DNA from: Chrysomallon squamiferum
Lineage: Eukaryota > Mollusca > Gastropoda > Neomphalida > Peltospiridae
NCBI GenBank assembly: GCA_012295275.1
Contig: CM022671.1
Coordinates: 34,520,683 to 34,534,182, forward strand
Length of the DNA: 13,500 nt
Direction: 5' to 3'
The translations under genes and the position numbers were made by a program. The notes beneath the pieces were generated by a model that was not told the DNA's origin, did not search any database, and was given only the letters and a program-made list of their open reading frames with translations. Positions 7,861 through 13,500 of this stretch are shown here, piece by piece (within the stretch, counting starts at the first letter, position 1; every line of letters starts with the position of its first letter).

Positions 7861-8340
7861 ACACTGCCCTCTTAACCGGATGCCAAAGCAATTTAAACAT
7901 CAGAGACAAAGAGTTATCTGAAACACGGTTTTATACCAACTGAAATTTCAGTGATATCTGTTAGACGGAAAGAAACCCAGCCTTTAGCTGATAGAGTTTG
8001 CGAGTTAGGCGTAACCGTACAGTCTGCAGTGATTTGCACCTCGACGATTAATGAATGATCAAATAATCTATCAGAGAAAGGCACTGAACGTGGTCTACAC
8101 ACACTAAATTGGATGCCGGGCTACTGAAAGACCTGAGATGGGATTAATACTCTTAACCCGTTTACTGCAAAATAACATTTATCATTGCCCAGGCAGGCAG
8201 TAGCAACTGCTAATGTCCCTTTCACGCCAATTACTGCCCGAGGCGAGATCCTAATGTCGCAATTAGAACAGAACGAGGCAAAAACAATTTCATTCTGTGA
8301 CAAAACATTCATTCCTGAAACTATTTTTGACTAGATAAGT
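7861..8340. promoter_or_regulatory. Possible non-coding regulatory island with homeodomain-type motifs
   Basis: Repeat-free, balanced composition, no convincing exon on either strand. The two ~62-codon minus-strand frames (7914-8102, 8121-8312) lack a coherent splice structure. Motifs seen: GGATTA (8141-8146, the K50/Otx-type site), CAATTAC near 8227 and CAATTAG near 8258 (homeodomain cores), and a perfect GCAGT-AGCA-ACTGC hairpin (8197-8210). Such motifs are short and common. The regulatory reading is an inference that needs cross-species conservation. Confidence 0.25.
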
Positions 8341-8380
8341 CATAAACGTTTATTCTAGTTAGTTGTCTTAGTAGACATGT

Positions 8381-8408
8381 TTTTTTTTTTTTATTTTTAT
8401 TTTTTATT
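8381..8408. repeat. T-rich tract
   Basis: T runs separated by single A residues. Confidence 0.85.
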
Positions 8409-8459
8409 AATGTCATTTTAAATTTATCATGCGTGCATAATTAACAATTGTATGACAGT

Positions 8460-8478
8460 AGAGAGAGAGAGAGAGAGA
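8460..8478. repeat. Short (AG)n run
   Basis: About nine AG units. Confidence 0.85.
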
Positions 8479-8999
8479 AAAAGATTCAATGCTAACTCAG
8501 TTTGTACTTAAATAGCTTTTATTAAAGTTAATTTGAGAAAATCACGTAATAAATTTTAGATTGTCATTTCCAAAATTCCAGTAAGGGTGTTCTTACTCTT
8601 TCGTGGAGTGATTTATCACTTTAGAAAAGCGAATAAGTCTAAAGTAATCACATTGTCTAGTGGCGAGTTACTGCTGATCAGGTGACTGAATTACGTGGTT
8701 CATTTCTTTCTCTCCGAAATTTATAGAATAGCCGTAAAACACAATTCATATTTTTAATAATATTCATAAGTTTGCAAACTGCGTTTTGTCTAGAACAAAG
8801 AGACCTATGAAAAACCTTCAGGCAAGCTTTTTTTGTTTTTTTCTTTCCATAAATTTTTCTTTTCTCATTTTTAAAGAAAATGTTGAAAAGTCTTTCTTTT
8901 TAATAGAAAACCTTCTTTCTACTTTCATTGAAAGTAATGAATGTGAAATATTAAAAAAATCATCAATATAAATTAATTTAATACATATGCGATTCTTGG
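8479..8999. other. AT-rich unique DNA, no gene; one inverted repeat
   Basis: No supported exon. GTGAT-TT-ATCAC (8608-8619) is a perfect 5-bp inverted repeat containing TGATTTATCA, which recurs at 9768. The A/T-rich frames near 8786-9075 are composition artefacts. Confidence 0.5.
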
Positions 9000-9070
9000 A
9001 ATATATTATATAATACAGATATATATATATGTATGTATGCATGTTCGTGTAATCACATATATGCATATAA
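9000..9070. repeat. TA/TATG-rich simple sequence
   Basis: TATATATA and GTATGTATGCATG units, alternating purine-pyrimidine. Confidence 0.8.
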
Positions 9071-9540
9071 AACAAATTTTGTCAGACATCTTGACATTTG
9101 AGACAGCTAAAATTGCATTAAATCTGAGTAGACTTAATGTCTTACTTATATACATCCCAAATTAACTCTACTCCGATTTAATGTTATTTTAATTTTCTGA
9201 AATGTCAAGATGATTACAAATGTTCGAACAGAATTTGTTTAGCCTTCGTTTCATTTTTAATAACAATGAAAACCACTTTGATCCTCACTGCTGTATGAAA
9301 TAGCAAACCTCGTTCAATATACGATGTTTCACAAAGCATTAGTTAACTGAAGTATGTTTAGATATAAACATGAAATAATATATTTCTTTGATGATGTCTT
9401 TTATAAATATTTACTTTAAAAAAAAAAATGTTATTTTTACTTGCCTCATTTACTTGTATGAATTTATCAAAAGAGAAACTACGAGAAATGAATAGAAACA
9501 GAGAAGGAGAGAAATCAAGGCGAACAAACTGATCACAGAC
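9071..9540. other. AT-rich spacer, no gene seen
   Basis: No open frame, splice pair or repeat worth calling apart from an A-run at about 9419-9428. Confidence 0.6.
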
Positions 9541-9734
<194 letters not shown>

Positions 9735-9754
9735 ACTCAATATTTCTATTATCT

Positions 9755-9930
9755 TGTCCAATTAGCGTGATTTATCATTTAGGCCATAATTGAAAGACGA
9801 TGGAATAACCTATTATTGTAATTATTTTCATAATCGACAGCCTTTGGTGACAGAAAACACATCGTTACTTTGATAGAAGGGCAAACTGCCCAGCCAGATT
9901 CATTTGCGAGACTCGACACTCATTTAAAAA
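9755..9930. promoter_or_regulatory. Possible non-coding regulatory island
   Basis: A short repeat-free segment between microsatellites. It holds CCAATTAGCG (9758-9767), TGATTTATCA (9768-9777, a Hox/Pbx-like TGATTTAT), CTTTGAT (9868-9874, the TCF/LEF core) and a GGGCA-AAC-TGCCC hairpin (9879-9891). No exon is seen. Function is inferred only from motif clustering. Confidence 0.22.
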
Positions 9931-10152
9931 ATAGCGAATAATAGTATGATTACAAAGTAGCTGAAGACTAAAAATGTGAAGAAAAAAACCAACAACCCTA
10001 GCACATATGCATCTATCTACCTATCTATCTAAAGAAATAAACTGTTAAAATAATTATATCCTTTTAAAGAACTTTACGCATATTCTGACCTTGTTACTAC
10101 ATATATATGTATCTACTTATTTATATAAATCTACGTCTATCCATCTGTGCGT
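9931..10152. other. AT-rich spacer with (CTAT)n
   Basis: CTAT units at 10009-10031, otherwise AT-rich with no gene. Confidence 0.7.
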
Positions 10153-10158
10153 ATGTGT

Positions 10159-10210
<52 letters not shown>
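10153..10210. repeat. (GT)n microsatellite
   Basis: About 28 GT units with one GTCT interruption. It produces the Cys-Val frames on the plus strand. Confidence 0.94.
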
Positions 10211-10211
<1 letters not shown>

Positions 10212-10508
10212 TACATACTCCCTTCCACGACCTATTAATCATGTATGTGGTCGTGTCTGTGAAACCGACAAAAAACCATTAAGAGCCACAATAAAACGAT
10301 GTCTGCAGGCACAAGTGTTATGTGAGAAGTATCATGTAGCTTCTGCCCTGTTTTGTTTTCTGTTTAATGCATTTCCTAGGAGACGCTGTACGAGAAGGTA
10401 ACTGAAGACAGAGATAATTTAGCTGTGTTCTTCTTCTTTTAAGTTTTAACCCTGAAAACGACAATAACAGGAAATATTTGATTTTTTAAAACAATTTCTG
10501 TGTAATTT
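10211..10508. other. Unique spacer, no gene seen
   Basis: The plus-strand frame running out of the GT repeat continues to 10401 (ending RRRCTRR). There is no start, splice or motif support. Confidence 0.5.
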
Positions 10509-10735
10509 GAGTCCTTCTACTGCCACTTCTGTTACAACAGCAACAACCACTGTTACTATTACTACTACTACTACTACTACCTGTGTTATTAGTATTACAG
10601 TAATACTGTTATTACAACAGAACCAGTAAGAACAAGATGCGGCGATAAGAAATGCAGTAACGACGGCATCAACAAGAACTACTACTACTACTACCACTAC
10701 TGTTGCTGCTTCTACAATTATTGTCGCCATCGCTG
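10509..10735. repeat. Degenerate (ACT)n triplet block
   Basis: CCTTCTACTGCCACTTCTG..., (ACT)n, then unique-looking interruptions and a second (ACT)n. One plus-strand frame begins PSTATSVTTATTTVTI and stops after ~38 codons. It resembles the larger block at 11700-12321 in unit and wording. It contains a perfect inverted repeat, AGTATTAC-A-GTAATACT (10591-10607). Confidence 0.8.
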
Positions 10736-10758
10736 TTTTCTGCTGTCATTGATTTAGT

Positions 10759-10850
10759 AAAAAAAAAAAAAAAAAAGATGTGTTTTTGGATAAAACTTAA
10801 TAAATTGAAAATAAAATAAAATTTAAGATTTTATATATATATATATATAT
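10759..10850. repeat. A18 tract and (TA)n
   Basis: A-run at 10759-10776, then AAAAT units, then a TA run at 10832-10850. Confidence 0.88.
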
Positions 10851-11150
10851 GTCTACAAACAAAGCTAATACATCCCAGCCACACATTCCAGCCACAATTG
10901 TTGTGTCAGCAAACATTCTAACTTGTAACAATCTTTTATTCCAGCGCATACTTCAACACTGCCGACATCGTAATGAGTCGTTTCAGTTTTAGCGAAATGT
11001 CGTTTGAGAAAAATCTTATTTCGCGAGAGTGGAGAACTTTTCAAATCGAGTGACAAATTGTTTCAGCGTTGCAGCAATCAATACGTGATATCAGCTGCCA
11101 AACAAAACAGTCGTAACAACATTTCCCCTCGTTTTGCTTTTTGCATCCAG
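10851..11150. other. Unique island upstream of a possible exon
   Basis: GC rises relative to the flanks. An ATG at 10973 opens 26 codons (MSRFSFSEMSFEKNLISREW...) to TGA at 11051 without a good donor. Acceptor-like TTTCAG and TTTTATTCCAG also occur. The minus strand is open over 11041-11268 in one frame. No coherent gene model is possible from sequence alone. Confidence 0.35.
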
Positions 11151-11274
11151 CAAGAGTTTGGTCAGTGGAGAAATGGAACGATCCGAAGTGCTGGAACTCG
11201 TAAAGTTGACAACTCTTGGCTGGCAGAGCGAGCAATCTGGCATCGATTTGAAGACAGTTGTTAACCAAATGTGA
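11151..11274 (+). CDS. Possible 3'-terminal coding exon (plus strand)
   Basis: A strong pyrimidine tract and acceptor (CGTTTTGCTTTTTGCATCCAG, in overlapping parts) end at 11150. With one carried-over base the frame reads KSLVSGEMERSEVLELVKLT then TLGWQSEQSGIDLKTVVNQM and TGA at 11272-11274. The amino-acid mix is typical of a globular or helical segment (amphipathic ERSEVLELVKL). A second frame is open over the same bases and gives a less protein-like product. AATAAA occurs at 11418, after A-rich repeats. Family not recognised; no upstream partner exon is established. Confidence 0.32.
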
Positions 11275-11284
11275 TCAAAGTCAT

Positions 11285-11326
11285 AAAAAGAAAAAAAAAC
11301 CTCTAGTAAACAGAAGTAAAATGGTC

Positions 11327-11359
<33 letters not shown>

Positions 11360-11470
11360 AAAATTTAAAACCAAAAAAAAAAAAAGAAAAAAAAAATTGA
11401 AAGAAGAACTAGAAACAAATAAAGAGGAAAAAAAGATTTAAAAAAGAAATTAAAAAAGAAATTAAAATCA
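11285..11470. repeat. A-rich tract including A31
   Basis: A31 at 11328-11358 followed by A-runs broken by C, G and AAAAAG/AAATTA units. No gene. Confidence 0.9.
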
Positions 11471-11530
11471 TGAAGATTGAAAATGGTCTGGAATTCATTT
11501 TTTGGCCGAGCGTTCATTTATTTATTTTAT

Positions 11531-11557
11531 TTATATTATTATTATTATTATTATTAA
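11531..11557. repeat. (ATT)n microsatellite
   Basis: About eight ATT units after TTTATTTTATTTATATT. Confidence 0.9.
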
Positions 11558-11699
11558 TGTCGTTATTTACGGGTAGAAAAATTAAAACATTTGATAATGT
11601 CAAGGGTCAAGGGTCATTTTACTTTTGACACGTAACATTCAGTGGTAATTAAATTTTGAGCAGTTACTATAATTTTATCAAACATTTCAGTTTTGTTAG

Positions 11700-12321
11700 T
11701 AACAGATATTTCCATTACTGTTACTGTTCCTACCACAACAACTACTTCTACTACTGAAGTACTACTACTGCTACTACTACAACTACATTTTCTCCTACTT
11801 CGGCTTAACCTTCTCCTACTACAACTACAATAACAACTTCTACTACTACCGACACTGCTGCTGCTACTACTACTGTTTCTGCTACAAGTAGTTCTACTGT
11901 TCCTACTACTAGTGCAACTACTACTTCTACTTTTCCTACTACTGCTGGTACTATAACTTTGACCGTTCCTACTAATACTGCCACTACAACTATTACTGTT
12001 CCTTCTACTACTGCTACTACAACGTCTACTGTTCCTTCTACTACAACGTCTACTGTTCCTACTACTACTGGTATTACTGCCTTTACTGTCCCTATTAAAA
12101 CTACAACTAATTTTACTTTTCCTGTTATTAATTCTACCAGTACTGATACTCATGTTTTTCCTACTACTACTACTACTACCGCTACTACAACTACAGTTTC
12201 AACAATTCCCACTGTTACTGCCGCTGCCGCTACAACTTCTGCTGTTTCTACTACAACAGCTGCCACTTCTTTTGTTATTTCTTCTACCACTGGCACACAT
12301 TTACCAACGAGTGTCAGATGA
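11700..12321 (+). repeat. Degenerate ACT-based repeat encoding a broken Thr/Ser/Pro mucin-like frame
   Basis: About 620 nt built from ACT/GCT/ACA triplets with a recurring GTTCCT (Val-Pro). The plus-strand frame from 11809 to 12321 is stop-free for 170 codons and reads as imperfect repeats of TVPTTTA, for example STVPSTTTSTVPTTTG. The same wording (TVTVPTTTTTSTTE) appears before it at about 11716-11757 but in another frame, and a TAA at 11806-11808 separates the pieces. An acceptor-like ATTTCAG ends at 11690. Either this is a decayed mucin/PTS exon, or a triplet repeat whose composition avoids stops. The opposite frame reads Ser/Arg/Asn and is a shadow. I favour repeat DNA, possibly derived from coding sequence. 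Confidence 0.6.
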
Positions 12322-12634
12322 CAGATAAAATTAGAGTACATTCATTCACCCTCACCGATAACGATTCTTTTTTTCAAGTCAGCTATTTACAGAACGCTAT
12401 TTCAATACTTCGTCGCTGTACGCACGTTGGAAGCATTTTTTTAAATGTGACAAAAGAAAGAGAGATCCCTGTCACGTCGAGTTTTCCACGCGAGAGGGCG
12501 CCACTGGGTTTCAAATCAGCTGTAATTAACGAAGAGATAATATGCAGGAAACACAACGTAATGTGCGATTACTCAGTCAAAGTGTGTCGCCGCATGAAAA
12601 CAAATCAGAGAAGTCCAGTGAGGTAGGAGCGATG
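12322..12634 (+). other. Unique island with a 102-codon open frame, coding status doubtful
   Basis: Repeat-free, with CpG and moderate GC. A plus-strand frame from 12318 (MTDKIRVHSFTLTDNDSFFQ...) runs to 12626 and includes a Cys/basic end (CDYSVKVCRRMKTNQRSPVR). There is no splice or family support, though acceptor-like TTTTTTTCAAG lies inside it. It also has an AGAGGGCGCC sequence (12493-12502), close to part of the CTCF core. The frame length is near what chance allows for a window this size. Confidence 0.25.
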
Positions 12635-12712
12635 TTTTTTTTTTTTTTTTTATAACGAAGACAAGAAAAAGAAAAGAAAAAAGGAAAGAAAGAAAGAATA
12701 AAAGGTATAATG

Positions 12713-12754
<42 letters not shown>

Positions 12755-12960
12755 GTAATAATAATAATAATAATGATGATGATGACGATAATACTGATAA
12801 TGATTATAATAATGATGATATTGATGAAGATGAGAATCATAAGACGAATAATAATAATAAGAAGAAGAAGAAGAAGAACAAAAAGAAGAGAAGAAGAAGA
12901 AGAAGAAGAAGAAGAAGAAGAAGAAGAAGAAGAAGATGATGATGATGAAGAAGAAAAGGC
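12635..12960. repeat. Triplet-repeat cluster: T17, (AAT)n, (GAT)n, (GAA)n
   Basis: T-run (12635-12651), GAAA units, AAT (12712-12772), GAT-like units (12773-12830), then GAA/AAG with short GAT (12855-12955). All frames read Ile, Met, Glu/Asp, Tyr or Phe runs and are artefacts. Confidence 0.93.
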
Positions 12961-13293
12961 AGAGGAGTAGGTCGAAGACTTTCACACAACGTAAAATGGA
13001 ACATGAGTGTTTCTTAGAAGTTCGTCCGTCGCTGAAATGTGCCAGCGGGTTTGAATTTATGCTTTCTGTAGGATTTTAACGACGGTGAATTTCGCACGCA
13101 TCACTCTGTATTAATTAATCGAATTGGAGAAAAATGTCCGAACGAAATTCATTACGTTAGCGGATTCTCGGTCACTGAGTTTTCACAACTAGCGCCATGA
13201 TTGCTATAATTTGCGAAAGCAATAAAGTGGCGGAAAGAAAGCGCAGATTCAACTCGCAATTATAGAGATGAAGTTGTTGAAAAAAATAATAAT
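12961..13293. other. Unique CpG-containing segment, no gene seen
   Basis: No supported exon. ATTGCT...AGCAAT (13200-13223) is an imperfect hairpin. Composition is similar to the final 130 nt, so this may be the flank of a gene lying to the right. Confidence 0.4.
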
Positions 13294-13322
13294 AAAGAAA
13301 AGAAAAGAAAAGAAAAGAAAAA
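13294..13322. repeat. (AAAAG)n pentanucleotide repeat
   Basis: About five units followed by GA-rich sequence. Confidence 0.9.
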
Positions 13323-13366
13323 GAGTAGAAGAGAAAGAAATCTCCCGTCCCCAAATGTTGTTATTC

Positions 13367-13379
13367 AAAGATGGCGGAC
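13367..13379 (+). promoter_or_regulatory. YY1-like AAGATGGCGGAC with in-frame ATG
   Basis: AAAGATGGCGGAC matches the YY1/Pho-type core (AANATGGCGGC-like) often found at TATA-less starts. The ATG at 13371 has a good context (A at -3, G at +4) and begins MADIFAFIFDWSP before TGA at 13410. On the minus strand, the last bases of the window (13500 to about 13429) are open for 23 codons (KVAKRFNRKRDKTALISLRC...), which could be an exon edge. A promoter or first exon at the right edge is possible but not shown. Confidence 0.25.
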
Positions 13380-13500
13380 ATTTTTGCTTTTATTTTTGAC
13401 TGGTCACCATGACGTTGTTTTAAGCGTTTCATGTAGCGCAGCACCGGAGAGAAATCAGTGCCGTCTTGTCTCGTTTCCGATTAAATCTCTTGGCGACCTT

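Noticed and set aside
7914-8312. Two minus-strand frames of 62 and 63 codons
   Set aside because: There is no splice pair with compatible phases, acceptor-like sites fall inside the frames, and the lengths are within chance expectation.
8786-9075. Plus- and minus-strand frames rich in Phe, Lys, Ile and Tyr
   Set aside because: Composition artefacts of AT-rich DNA with no splice or motif support.
11614-12153. 179-codon Ser/Arg/Asn-rich minus-strand frame resembling an RS-domain protein
   Set aside because: It is the antisense of the degenerate ACT repeat; the Ser/Arg content comes from AGT/AGC/AGA triplets and lacks true RS dipeptide periodicity.
12577-12985. Poly-Ile, poly-Tyr, poly-Phe and poly-Glu frames
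   Set aside because: Direct translations of the AAT, GAT and GAA arrays.

Overview
The window looks like animal nuclear DNA. Most likely it comes from a mollusc, and cephalopod-like DNA would fit best. The evidence is AT-rich sequence packed with long microsatellites (GA, GT, ATT/ATC/AGT triplets, CATA/CAGA tetranucleotides, 20-35 nt homopolymers), no compact operon-like genes, and coding signal that appears only as short pieces flanked by GT/AG splice signals. The lineage call is an inference from repeat style, not from a diagnostic gene. Most long open frames here are translations of microsatellites and are not genes.

The firmest content is a spliced gene on the minus strand at the left end. 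Three exons, in transcription order 1820-1741, 1342-1149 and 800-751, have convincing acceptors and donors (two of the donors are GTGAGT and GTAAGT). Their phases match at both junctions, giving one uninterrupted reading frame of 107 complete or junction codons. The protein piece is hydrophilic and low in complexity at its edges. It contains a basic RRRRSSVD stretch (a kinase-type motif) and a conserved-looking core reading YPGDLLVQEHHKKLIKRNTI followed by ADFYA. I could not name the family. The next downstream exon is not settled: two competing candidates lie at 343-305 and 257-93, or it may lie outside the window. Possible upstream exons at 4652-4480 and 6963-6919 end in the right phase but are weakly supported. 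Both introns between the firm exons, and the intron upstream of them, carry triplet microsatellites. One of these runs almost into a splice acceptor.

Regions: 1-1820, minus-strand exons with SSR-bearing introns; 1821-5100, mostly repeats, including 155 nt of uninterrupted GA and a ~500 nt almost pure purine tract, plus a GC-richer island at 4440-4660; 5100-5400, a possible plus-strand terminal exon with a poly(A) signal; 6290-7420, an SSR-poor, CpG-containing island with a palindromic E-box, possible exons on both strands and a small ORF with a signal-peptide-like start; 7860-8340 and 9755-9930, islands without convincing ORFs but with homeodomain-type motifs that could be regulatory; 9600-10210, compound GT/GA repeats; 10509-12321, two blocks of degenerate ACT-type triplet DNA, the larger encoding a Thr/Ser/Pro mucin-like frame broken by a shift and a stop; 12322-13500, triplet repeats and a final unique segment with a YY1-like AAGATGGCGGAC.

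No mobile-element coding sequence, tRNA, rRNA, CRISPR or viral sequence was recognised. No complete gene is contained in the window.
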